Origin: Acidimicrobiales bacterium
GTDB lineage: Bacteria > Actinomycetota > Acidimicrobiia > Acidimicrobiales > SZUA-35
NCBI GenBank assembly: GCA_041394265.1
Contig: JAWKIO010000005.1
Coordinates: 4,960,001 to 5,024,000 of the forward strand
DNA length: 64,000 nucleotides
Direction: 5' to 3'
Below, piece by piece: positions 31,538 to 39,110 of the stretch (position 1 is its first letter; each line of letters opens with the position of its first letter). A program made the position numbers and the translations under genes. The notes under the pieces were generated by a model. That model saw nothing but the letters and a program-made list of their open reading frames with translations, did no database searches and was not told the origin of the DNA.

Positions 31538-31562
31538 GTTTGTGACCGCGATCCACGGGTAC
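31538..31562 (+). promoter_or_regulatory. SigB/SigF-type promoter for the PA2169-type gene
   Basis: GTTT at 31538-31541, a 15-base spacer, and GGGTAC at 31557-31562. This is a near-perfect match to the actinobacterial stress-sigma consensus. It leaves an untranslated leader of roughly 55 bases before ATG 31627. Confidence 0.7.
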
Positions 31563-31626
31563 AGCGCCACTCGTTGGCCCGCTCCCCACCCGGAGCGCCC
31601 GCTATCGCCGACGTGAAGGAGCAGAC

Positions 31627-32079
31627 ATGAGCACCTCAACCGACCGGAAGGTCACCACCGATCTCATCGAAACCCTCGAAGACGGAAGCAGGGGCTTTGC
31701 CGAGGCTGCCGAGCGCCTTGCCGGCACCGATCGGCCCGACCTGGCGACACGCTTCGCCGAGTTCGGCCGCCAGCGAGCAGCCTTCTCCCAGGAGCTCGAG
31801 TCCATGGCCGCAGCCTACGGTGACGACATCGACGAGAACGGCTCGGTGGCGGCAGCCGTGCACCGTGGCTGGATGAGCATCAAAGACGCCGTCACCGGAT
31901 CGTCGGCGAGTGGTGTTCTCGACGTGGCGCGCAGCGGCGAGGAACATGCCGTGAGCGAATACCGCAAGGCGCTCGACAGCGACATCTCGATCGACCTTCG
32001 CTCCACCGTGGAGCGCCAGTTCGCGGCCGTCAACATCGTCGCCGATGAGGTCAAGACGCTCCAGGCATCGCTGAGCTGA
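31627..32079 (+). CDS. PA2169-type four-helix-bundle stress protein (DUF2383)
   Basis: 150 residues. The helices 'TDLIETLEDGSRGFAEAAERLA', 'LATRFAEFGRQRAAFSQELESMAAAYG', 'VAAAVHRGWMSIKDAVTG' and 'ARSGEEHAVSEYRKALD' match the ferritin-like PA2169/DUF2383 family. A Glu in helix three and an EExH-like pattern are present, but metal binding is not assured. Relatives are stress-induced in proteobacteria. AAGGAG lies 6 bases before the ATG, and a stress-type promoter lies upstream. Confidence 0.9.
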   Translation: MSTSTDRKVTTDLIETLEDGSRGFAEAAERLAGTDRPDLATRFAEFGRQRAAFSQELESMAAAYGDDIDENGSVAAAVHRGWMSIKDAVTGSSASGVLDVARSGEEHAVSEYRKALDSDISIDLRSTVERQFAAVNIVADEVKTLQASLS

Positions 32080-32089
32080 CCTCGGCACT

Positions 32090-32107
32090 CGGCCGCTTCG
32101 GCGGCCG
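32090..32107. terminator. GC hairpin with TTCG tetraloop
   Basis: CGGCCGC, loop TTCG, GCGGCCG: a perfect 7-bp stem capped by the very stable TTCG loop. It is placed between the convergent PA2169-type and alpha/beta-hydrolase genes, so it may serve both directions. No U-tract. Confidence 0.6.
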
Positions 32108-32125
32108 TCCAGATCGCGGCGGTCC

Positions 32126-32872
32126 TCAGTCTTCGCCGCTCTGCTCTCCCAGCGCGAGCGGGCTGAGGATCGCCGCCAGGTCGTCGGGGTGCGTCGTCGG
32201 GATCAGGTGATTCGTTGCGATCTCGTGATACGCCCACCGGTCCGACGCCTCGGCGTGACGGGCCGCCTGCCAGAACGCCGAATCGGGCGACTCGTTGGCG
32301 TCGGCGGTCGCCTTGACGTAGGTCAACGAGAACGGCCACGCCTCCTGTGGCTTCGAAAGACGCACCGCTTCGCTGAACGTCTTCACCGGCTGCATCGATC
32401 GGCGTTCGTTCGACCACGCCGTCTCCACCGGATCGTCGAGTTCCCTCGGGATCGGTGGCACGAGCCAGTCGTCGCCGATGGCGATCGGACCCGAAGTAGC
32501 CGGCGCGTTCGCCAGCAGCCCGCCCACGATCGCCAGCAGGGACTGACCATCGGCGGGGACGAAGGCGTCGAGGTAGACCAGCGCCGATACTCGGTCACCG
32601 ATGTGGTCGAGCGCCCCCGTCACGACCATGCCGCCGTAGGAGAAACCCAGCAACACGATGTCGTCCAGATCCTCATAGAGGACCGTGTTGACGACGTCGG
32701 TGACGTGCGTGGACAGGCTGACGCCCGGATGGGTGAGATGCGACCGCTCGCCGATACCGGTCAGGCTCGGCGTGAACACGTCGAGCCCGGATCGGGTGAG
32801 GATCGGGCGCACCTTCCGGAAGCCGTGAGCGCCACCCCAGGCACCGTGAACAAGGACGATCGGTCGAGACAT
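32126..32872 (-). CDS. Alpha/beta-fold hydrolase
   Basis: 248 residues from ATG 32872 (MSRPIVLVHGAWGG). The oxyanion HGAWGGA motif, nucleophile elbow GFSYGGM, and a late His in 'EIATNHLIPTTHP' form the hydrolase layout of the esterase/methylesterase (AB hydrolase 6) family. The acid residue is not certain. The open frame runs upstream to 32926 with a Glu/Asp-rich leader that I consider untranslated or dispensable. Substrate unknown. Confidence 0.85.
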   Translation of the reverse strand: MSRPIVLVHGAWGGAHGFRKVRPILTRSGLDVFTPSLTGIGERSHLTHPGVSLSTHVTDVVNTVLYEDLDDIVLLGFSYGGMVVTGALDHIGDRVSALVYLDAFVPADGQSLLAIVGGLLANAPATSGPIAIGDDWLVPPIPRELDDPVETAWSNERRSMQPVKTFSEAVRLSKPQEAWPFSLTYVKATADANESPDSAFWQAARHAEASDRWAYHEIATNHLIPTTHPDDLAAILSPLALGEQSGED

Positions 32873-32954
32873 CGCGACATCATCGTCGCTGGTGCCCTCG
32901 GCTTCAACCACCATACTGGGAACCAATCGACCCCGACCGGACGCTGATCACCAC

Positions 32955-33773
32955 ATGCCCCCACTCCCATCGCACCCCGGCGAGCACGAACCCGAGCATC
33001 TGCGTGAGCGGTTCGAGCACTTCAAGGACCGGGTCGAAGAAGCCGCGATCGCTGCCGAACTCGAAACCGGTGAGCGCGAAGAGACCCTCGACGAAGCCAA
33101 GGCCCACGCGCTGGTCCGAGTCGCTCGGATGACGCTCGGCTTCACCGTCGTGCTCATCGGTATCGCCGCCCTTCCCCTCCCAGGGCCAGGCTGGCTCATC
33201 ATCGCCGGCGGCCTCACGATCCTGTCACGCGATGTTGCCTGGGCCGATCGTCTGCTCCGCTACATCCGCAAACGCGTCCCGGGGGTGCCCGAAGACGGCA
33301 AGATCCCGCGATCCTCGCTGATCACCATGGGCCTGATCACGCTGGCGTTCGTCTCGGCCTCGCTGTGGTGGACCTTCGCACGAGGCTCTGATGACTTCCA
33401 GGCCGGCAGCTACGTCGCCACCGAACTCAGCGATCCGATCCTGTCGGTGCCGGTCGCCGACCCCGGCATCGAAGTCGACCTCCCCGACGTCGGCCCCGTC
33501 ACCCTCCGATCCGACACCTGCGAGCCGGTCGCCTTGGCGGTCGGCGAGCGGTCGAAGGAGAGCGTCGAGGTACTGGGCGTCGACGATCAAACCTGGACGT
33601 GCGATGACCCGTCCGTCCAGCGGTTCGTCGAAGCAGCCGGGAGCGGTCGGCTCGAACTCGGCTACTCGACCGATGGCATCGTGTCGTGGTTCCTTGCCGA
33701 CAACCGACTCTCGACCATCACCACGACCGGAGCAACTGGCGACATCACACTCACCGTGGCAACGACGAGCTGA
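32955..33773 (+). CDS. PGPGW-type membrane protein with C-terminal beta domain
   Basis: 272 residues from ATG 32955. A charged N-terminal helix (about 12-55, 'RERFEHFKDRVEEAAIAAELE') leads to two membrane helices around the conserved LPLPGPGWLIIAGG motif (about 72-100), and a third near 'SSLITMGLITLAFVSASLWWTF'. The last 110 residues form a predicted extracellular domain. The PGPGW family is widely distributed and of unknown function. It is divergent from the hydrolase and convergent with the histidine kinase. Confidence 0.8.
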   Translation: MPPLPSHPGEHEPEHLRERFEHFKDRVEEAAIAAELETGEREETLDEAKAHALVRVARMTLGFTVVLIGIAALPLPGPGWLIIAGGLTILSRDVAWADRLLRYIRKRVPGVPEDGKIPRSSLITMGLITLAFVSASLWWTFARGSDDFQAGSYVATELSDPILSVPVADPGIEVDLPDVGPVTLRSDTCEPVALAVGERSKESVEVLGVDDQTWTCDDPSVQRFVEAAGSGRLELGYSTDGIVSWFLADNRLSTITTTGATGDITLTVATTS

Positions 33774-33776
33774 CCC

Positions 33777-34871
33777 TCAGACCGCCGTCGGGAGCACGAG
33801 CCGGAACGTGGACCCGCTCCCGGGCCCGGCGCTCTCGGCGGTCAGCTGACCGTGATGGCCCGACGCGATCGAACGGGCGATGTTCAACCCGATCCCGAGC
33901 CCCGGGCCTTCACGGAAGCGCACGAACCGCTCGAAGATGATCTGCTGCTGGTCGGGAGCGAGACCGTCGCCGGTGTCGACCACCGCGACCTCGCTTCCGT
34001 CGGTGGATCGACGGGCTTCGACCGTGACCGTCCCGCCGGGTGGCGTGTGGGCCACCGCGTTCTGGAGGAGGTTGTCGAGGACCTGGGCCAGGCGGAGCGC
34101 GTCGCCGTGGGCGGGCACGGCGTTGTCGGCGACGACGACGAGCGTCAGCCCCTTGGCCTCGCACGCCTGTTGGATGCGCGCTGCCGCCTTCCTCGCCAGC
34201 TCCGCCAGATCGAGCAACGCCATCTGGTACGTCGCCGCTCCCTCCTCGGCCTTCGACATGAAGGAGAGGTCCTCGGTGATGCGCTTCATCCGGTGCGCTT
34301 CGTCGGCGATCTCGCCAAGCGTTTCTGCATCGGGGGTGAGGACGCCGTCGATCAGTCCTTCGAGGTACCCCTCGATGGTGGTGAGGGGATTCCGGAGTTC
34401 GTGTGCGACGTCGGACATCAACCGGGCCCGCGACTCCTCGGTCTTCGCCAGCGACGTTCCGAGCGTGTTGATCGAACGGGCAAGGTCGGCCAGCTCGGCC
34501 TCCGGTGGGACGTCAACGCAGTGGTCATAGTCGCCGGAGGCAAGTCGGGTGGCCGCCACCTGCATCGGACCGAGGCGGCGCAGGAGCAGCCGGCCGAACA
34601 CCAGGGCGAGCATCGTGGCCGTGACGAGTCCGACGGCACCCGCAATCAGCACCGACTGGGTCAGCGCGGTGTCATAGGCGGCCTCGATCTCGCTCGACAC
34701 GACCGGCCCTCGGCCTCGCTGCAGTCCGGCAACGTTCCCCGCATGGAGACCACGATCGAACAACAACGGCGTCAACAGCCGCACGGCGATCAGCCCGGTT
34801 GCGACGACGACACTCACGAGCAGGAGCATCGAAAGGAGCAGCCGACTTCGCAGCGTGGTGAACCGGCTCAT
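33777..34871 (-). CDS. Two-component sensor histidine kinase
   Basis: 364 residues. Two membrane helices (about 10-33 and 70-95) enclose a short 36-residue extracytoplasmic loop. They are followed by HAMP (about 95-145), HisKA with DVAHELRNPL (His157), and an HATPase domain with 'LDNLLQNAVAHTPPGG', 'VDTGDGLAPD' and 'GLGIGLNIA'. All catalytic boxes are intact. The small sensor loop suggests intramembrane or accessory-protein sensing. The ATG overlaps the response regulator stop by 4 bases. Confidence 0.95.
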   Translation of the reverse strand: MSRFTTLRSRLLLSMLLLVSVVVATGLIAVRLLTPLLFDRGLHAGNVAGLQRGRGPVVSSEIEAAYDTALTQSVLIAGAVGLVTATMLALVFGRLLLRRLGPMQVAATRLASGDYDHCVDVPPEAELADLARSINTLGTSLAKTEESRARLMSDVAHELRNPLTTIEGYLEGLIDGVLTPDAETLGEIADEAHRMKRITEDLSFMSKAEEGAATYQMALLDLAELARKAAARIQQACEAKGLTLVVVADNAVPAHGDALRLAQVLDNLLQNAVAHTPPGGTVTVEARRSTDGSEVAVVDTGDGLAPDQQQIIFERFVRFREGPGLGIGLNIARSIASGHHGQLTAESAGPGSGSTFRLVLPTAV

Positions 34872-35566
34872 CCGTGGTCACTGACGAACCGGTAGCCGAC
34901 GTTGCGCACCGTGCCGATCCACCGGGGATTCGTCGCATTGTCCCCGAGCGCCTTGCGCAGATTTCGGACGTGAACGTCGACGACACGCTCGTCGCCGATG
35001 TAGTCCCATCCCCAGACCCGCTCGAGCAGCTGGCGCCGGGAGAACACCCGACCGGGCTGCTCGGCGAGGGCAACGAGGAGATCGAACTCGAGCGCCGTGG
35101 TCTCGCAGGCGGCGTCGTCGACGCGGACCCGGCGCTGCTCGACATCGATGTCGAGACCGTTGCCACCGAGCACGGCATCGGGTGTCGGACGGTCTGCTCT
35201 CGGTCGGCGCAGGACGGCTTTGATCCTGGCGACCAGTTCTCGGGGGCTGAATGGCTTCGACAGGTAGTCGTCGGCGCCGACCGCCAGCCCGATGAGCCGA
35301 TCCGTTTCCTCGGCCCGAGCCGTCAGCATGATCACGTAGACATCGGAGAAGCTGCGGATCTGGCGCAGCGCCTCGATGCCGTCCAGTTCGGGCATCACGA
35401 CGTCGAGGATGACGACGTCGGGTCGGCGCTCGCGTACGGCAGCCACCGCCTCGACCCCGGTGGTTGCGGTGATCGCGGCCCACCCTTCGGCCTCGACGTA
35501 CTTGCTGATGAGTTTGCGGATCGGGCCCTCATCATCGACAACCAGGATGGAGGTAGCAGTGGCCAC
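34868..35566 (-). CDS. OmpR/PhoB-family response regulator
   Basis: 232 residues from GTG 35566. Receiver domain: acidic pair 'VVDDE', phosphoacceptor Asp55 in 'VVILDVVMPELDG', switch Thr in 'MLTAR', and Lys104 in YLSKPFSP. The C-terminal winged helix (about 130-230) has 'TALEFDLLVALAEQPGRVFSRRQLLERVWG' and 'VVDVHVRNLRKALG...IGTVRNVGYRF'. It acts with the downstream kinase, and its targets probably include the 11-bp direct repeat just upstream. Open frame further upstream is not homologous. Confidence 0.95.
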   Translation of the reverse strand: MATATSILVVDDEGPIRKLISKYVEAEGWAAITATTGVEAVAAVRERRPDVVILDVVMPELDGIEALRQIRSFSDVYVIMLTARAEETDRLIGLAVGADDYLSKPFSPRELVARIKAVLRRPRADRPTPDAVLGGNGLDIDVEQRRVRVDDAACETTALEFDLLVALAEQPGRVFSRRQLLERVWGWDYIGDERVVDVHVRNLRKALGDNATNPRWIGTVRNVGYRFVSDHG

Positions 35567-35614
35567 GTGACCGATCCTACGTGCCCCGACCAGGGCCAGT
35601 GGACGACCGACGGA

Positions 35615-35636
35615 CAGCTTCACGTCAGCTTCACAT
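35615..35636. promoter_or_regulatory. 11-bp direct repeats: probable response-regulator box
   Basis: CAGCTTCACGT and CAGCTTCACAT are adjacent 11-base direct repeats (10 of 11 identical), 48 bases upstream of the response-regulator start codon. They lie in the region shared with the divergent DUF2202 gene. Eleven-base head-to-tail repeats are the typical binding layout of OmpR/PhoP-family regulators, so self-regulation is likely. Confidence 0.55.
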
Positions 35637-35752
35637 CCGCCCGCTTCGGGGCTTCATGCGGAAGGCGTCCAATGGACTCGTCAACCAACGAGTTCTCGAG
35701 TCCGGGCGGACCAGTCCGGGTCGGCGGGAACCAACTGCAAAGGAAGCCCGTC

Positions 35753-36580
35753 ATGTTCACATCGACGCTCACCCCCGCCATCGCACTCACGCTGGCCCTG
35801 ACCGCCGGCGCCTGTACGACCCCCGACGTCGGTGCCAGCGGTGCCGACCCCGTCACCACCGTGGCGGCCGAGACTGTCGATGACGCCACGCTGACCGCTG
35901 CCACCTCGTCCCAGCCGGTGTCGTTGAGCGATGCTCTCGACGCCTACCCGGTGGCCGACCTGACCGAGGAGGAGATCGCCGGGCTGGTCTACATGCGGGA
36001 GGAGGAGAAGCTCGCCTACGACGTCTACGTCACGCTCTACGACCAGTGGGGTCTGAACGTGTTCAGCAACATCTCGAAAGCCGAAACCACTCACCAGGAA
36101 TGGGTGGCCGAACTCCTCGATCGCTACGGCATCGCTGACCCGGCGACCACGCTGGCGGTCGGCGAGTTCTCCGACCCCGTGCTGCAGTCGCTGTATGACG
36201 ACCTGGTCGCCCGCGGCTTGGTCTCCGAGGTCGAGGCCCTCATGGTGGGCGCTCTCATCGAAGAACTCGACATCGAGGACCTGCGGGATCGGGCCAGCAC
36301 CAATGCCGACATCGCCCTCGTGTACGCCGAGCTGGAGCGGGGATCTCGTAACCATCTGCGAGCCTTCGTGCGGCAGCTCGACCGGGTCGGCGTCGACTAC
36401 GAGCCGGTGTATCTCGACGCCGACGCCTACGACGCCATCGTCTCCACCGATACCGAGCGTGGTGGCGCCCTCTCCGAAGGCTCGATGCACGAGAGCGGCG
36501 GACACGGCAACGGCGGTGGCCAGGGACACGGCAACGGTCAGGGCCAGGGCAACGGCGGCAACGGTCGCCGCAACGGCTGA
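35753..36580 (+). CDS. DUF2202 (ferritin-like) lipoprotein
   Basis: 275 residues from ATG 35753. Lipoprotein signal with lipobox (LTAGAC), a Thr-rich spacer, and then a DUF2202 four-helix domain (about 70-240): 'GLVYMREEEKLAYDVYVTLYDQWGLNVFSNISKAETTHQEW' and 'RGSRNHLRAFVRQL'. Its EExK/ETxH elements resemble ferritin-like metal sites. The tail is Gly/His/Asn-rich (HGNGGGQGHGNGQGQG). AAGGA precedes the ATG. The regulator box described above lies between this gene and the divergent two-component pair, so co-control is plausible. Confidence 0.85.
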   Translation: MFTSTLTPAIALTLALTAGACTTPDVGASGADPVTTVAAETVDDATLTAATSSQPVSLSDALDAYPVADLTEEEIAGLVYMREEEKLAYDVYVTLYDQWGLNVFSNISKAETTHQEWVAELLDRYGIADPATTLAVGEFSDPVLQSLYDDLVARGLVSEVEALMVGALIEELDIEDLRDRASTNADIALVYAELERGSRNHLRAFVRQLDRVGVDYEPVYLDADAYDAIVSTDTERGGALSEGSMHESGGHGNGGGQGHGNGQGQGNGGNGRRNG

Positions 36581-36596
36581 CGGCCTCCGTTGGCAG

Positions 36597-37442
36597 TCAG
36601 AGGATGTAGCGGTCGCCCGTCGCCCGCACCGTGATGTCACCGATGGCCACACCCCACGGTTGGTCGATGGCGTGGAGGATGGCGTCGGCGATGTACACGG
36701 GTTCGAGAGCGGCGTAGGCCGGATCGTCGGCGTCGAGTGCCTCGGCGCCGGCGGTCCCTTCGCGTAGTGCCTGCATCACGCCCAGGTACTCGGCGGTGTT
36801 CTGCCCGAGGATGCCGGTGATCGCCGCCGGGTTGATGACCCCGCCGCCCAATCCGGTGCCCGGAACGCCCGTCGGCTTGACGATCGTGACCTTGATCTGG
36901 CCTTGGGTCTCGACGCGGAACGCCTCCGACATCATGTTGACCGCCGCCTTGGTGGCGCCGTAGACCGCAGCGCCGACAACCGGGAAGTTGCCGTAGATCG
37001 ACGACACGTTGACGACGTGGCCACGCCCCTGGCTCGACATCTGGTCGTACACGGCGATCATGCCGTTCAAGACGCCCTTGATGTTGATGTCGATACATCG
37101 GCTCCACGCGTCGGCGGCCGCCTCGTGATCGGAGAAGAAGGCGAGCGGCATGACCCCGGCGTTGTTGACCATGACGTCGACCTCACCGAACTGATCGACG
37201 GCGGTCGCGACCACCGCCTTCATGGCGGCGAGGTCGGTCACGTCGGCAACTGCGGTGATGGCCGAGCCCCCGGCGTCGCGGATCTCGCCGACCAGTTCGT
37301 CGAGCCGCTCCTGATCGAGGTCGCAACACACCAGGTGCGCTTCACGGGCCGCTGCCTTCTGCGATACCAGGCGCCCGAACCCGCCGGCAGCGCCGGTGAC
37401 GATGACGGTTCGGCCTACGAGATGGGAGGGAGCTGCAGTCAT
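36597..37442 (-). CDS. SDR-family oxidoreductase
   Basis: 281 residues from ATG 37442. NAD(P)-binding TGAAGGFG replaces the common TGxxxGIG, then 'VNNAGVM', and the catalytic set in 'SSIYGNFPVVGAAVYGATKAA' (Ser, Tyr, Lys). 'CCDLDQERLDELVGEI' with an Asp after the second strand suggests NAD rather than NADP preference. Substrate unknown. The frame upstream of 37442 overlaps the fasciclin gene region and looks non-coding. Confidence 0.88.
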   Translation of the reverse strand: MTAAPSHLVGRTVIVTGAAGGFGRLVSQKAAAREAHLVCCDLDQERLDELVGEIRDAGGSAITAVADVTDLAAMKAVVATAVDQFGEVDVMVNNAGVMPLAFFSDHEAAADAWSRCIDINIKGVLNGMIAVYDQMSSQGRGHVVNVSSIYGNFPVVGAAVYGATKAAVNMMSEAFRVETQGQIKVTIVKPTGVPGTGLGGGVINPAAITGILGQNTAEYLGVMQALREGTAGAEALDADDPAYAALEPVYIADAILHAIDQPWGVAIGDITVRATGDRYIL

Positions 37443-37572
37443 GCCGTCACCATCGCAGAACCGTTGGAGTTCGTCCATCGCAGCGGCGCACCCGCGCACT
37501 CGACCACTCGGTGGGGTTTGCCACCTCGCAGGGCGGGTATCGGCGTGCCATTCCCGAGAGAAAGACCCGCCC

Positions 37573-38142
37573 ATGCGTTTGACCATTTCCGTCGTGATGA
37601 CCCTCGCCCTCCTCCTCGCCGCTTGCGGATCCGATGCCAGCGACATCAGCTCGGCGGTCGACGATGCCTCGAGCGAAGTGAGTGATCAGATCGAAGGGGC
37701 CGACACCGAGGCGCTCAGCGACGACGTGTCCAACGCCGGTCAGCAGCTGCAGTCGCAGATCCAGGAGGCCGACCTTTCGACGCTGTACACCGCCATGGAT
37801 CTCGTCGGCTTCGATCAGATCAGCACCGCCGAGGCCTTCACCTTCTTCGCTCCCAACGACAGCGCCTTCTCGGCCATGAGCGCCGACGAAATGGCCGATC
37901 TGCTCGCCGACCCCGATGCCCTCCGCCAGGTGCTCGAGGACCACTACCTCGACACCACCGTGATGGCCGCCGACTTGGCGACCACACCCAGTGCGACGAG
38001 TGCCGGCGGCCTCGAGCTGGTCTTCGACACCTCTGGCGACACCCCGACGGTCAACGGCATCGAGATCGTGCGCAGCGACATCACCCTCGAGAACGGCGTG
38101 GTCCACATCATCGACGGTGTGCTCATGGATGCCGACGCATGA
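37573..38142 (+). CDS. Fasciclin-domain lipoprotein
   Basis: 189 residues from ATG 37573. A lipobox (ALLLAAC) is followed by an acidic helical segment and one fasciclin (FAS1) domain (about 75-188), with motif H1 'FTFFAPNDSAFSAM' and H2-like 'TVNGIEIVRSDITLENGVVHIIDGVLM'. FAS1 domains mediate adhesion or protein interactions at the surface. It is the first gene of a four-gene operon with an ABC exporter and shares a 4-base overlap (ATGA) with the ATPase gene. It may be the extracytoplasmic component of that system. Confidence 0.88.
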   Translation: MRLTISVVMTLALLLAACGSDASDISSAVDDASSEVSDQIEGADTEALSDDVSNAGQQLQSQIQEADLSTLYTAMDLVGFDQISTAEAFTFFAPNDSAFSAMSADEMADLLADPDALRQVLEDHYLDTTVMAADLATTPSATSAGGLELVFDTSGDTPTVNGIEIVRSDITLENGVVHIIDGVLMDADA

Positions 38143-39110
38143 TCCCGTCGGGTTCGGTGATCGAGGCCGAGGGGCTCGCCAAGCACTTCGGCGAGACGAA
38201 GGCGTTGAAGTCGCTCACACTCACGGTCAAGCCCGGCGAGATCGTCGGTGTGATCGGGCCCAGTGGCTCGGGAAAGACCACCGCTGTTCGACTGGTGATC
38301 GGCGCCTACGAACCAACGGCGGGCAGTCTTCGGCTGTGGGGGACGCCCGTCGATCAGCTGTCCACCAGTGTCAAGGCGAACATCGGCTATCTGCCGCAGC
38401 ATCCGGCGCTGCTGCCCCATCTCTCGATCAACGAGAACCTGCACCTGCACGCCTCGCTCGTCGGGCTCAGCGCATTCAAGCGATCCGATCGCTTCGCCGA
38501 CATGCTCGAGCTGGTCGACCTGGCGGGTGCCGGGAAGACCAAGGTCGCTGCCGCCTCCGGCGGGATGAAGCGCCGGGCTGCCCTGGCGGCGGCCCTCGTG
38601 CACGATCCGCAACTGATCGTGCTCGACGAGCCGACCGCCGGCATCGACCCCGTACTGCGCCAGCAGCTCTGGGAACACTTCGAGCACCTGGCCAGCGAAG
38701 GCCGCACGCTCCTGATCACCACCCAGTACGTCGGTGAGGCCCGCTACTGCGATCGGGTTGCCGTGATCGTCGAAGGTGAACTCGTCGCGTTCGAGACACC
38801 GAAGGGCCTTCGGCACCGGGTCTTCGGCGGCGATGTGATCGACATCGAGTTCGACCGAGAAGTGCCGAGCGACCAACTCGCTCGCATCGCTGAACTCCCC
38901 GGCGTGCGCTCGGCCCCTGAGATCACCGGACGACGGAGCGTCAGCGTTGTCACCGACAGCGCCGGCGAGGTCATCGCCCTGATCGGCCCGCTCCTGATCG
39001 AGGCAGGCTGCCCGGCGACATCGCTCGAGGAGCGCATCGTCGACTTCGACGCCATGTTCGTTGAGTTGGTTCGCACGTCGGCGAGCAAACCGTTGGCGAT
39101 GCGGCCATGA
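38139..39110 (+). CDS. ABC transporter ATP-binding protein (ABC-2 exporter type)
   Basis: 323 residues. Walker A GPSGSGKTT, Q-loop in 'LPQHPALLPHLS', signature ASGGMKRR (divergent from LSGGQ), Walker B LIVLDEPTAG and switch 'LLITTQYVGEA' (Gln where His is usual). A C-terminal extension of about 90 residues ('FGGDVIDIEF...') matches the DrrA/CcmA-like exporter type. The ATG overlaps the fasciclin stop and the gene overlaps the permease start by 4 bases. Confidence 0.93.
   Translation: MIPSGSVIEAEGLAKHFGETKALKSLTLTVKPGEIVGVIGPSGSGKTTAVRLVIGAYEPTAGSLRLWGTPVDQLSTSVKANIGYLPQHPALLPHLSINENLHLHASLVGLSAFKRSDRFADMLELVDLAGAGKTKVAAASGGMKRRAALAAALVHDPQLIVLDEPTAGIDPVLRQQLWEHFEHLASEGRTLLITTQYVGEARYCDRVAVIVEGELVAFETPKGLRHRVFGGDVIDIEFDREVPSDQLARIAELPGVRSAPEITGRRSVSVVTDSAGEVIALIGPLLIEAGCPATSLEERIVDFDAMFVELVRTSASKPLAMRP

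Noticed and set aside
35567..35752. SigF-type promoter for the DUF2202 gene
   Set aside because: A GGGTC occurs upstream, but no GTTT lies at 15-17 bases. The 11-bp direct repeats are the better-supported signal.
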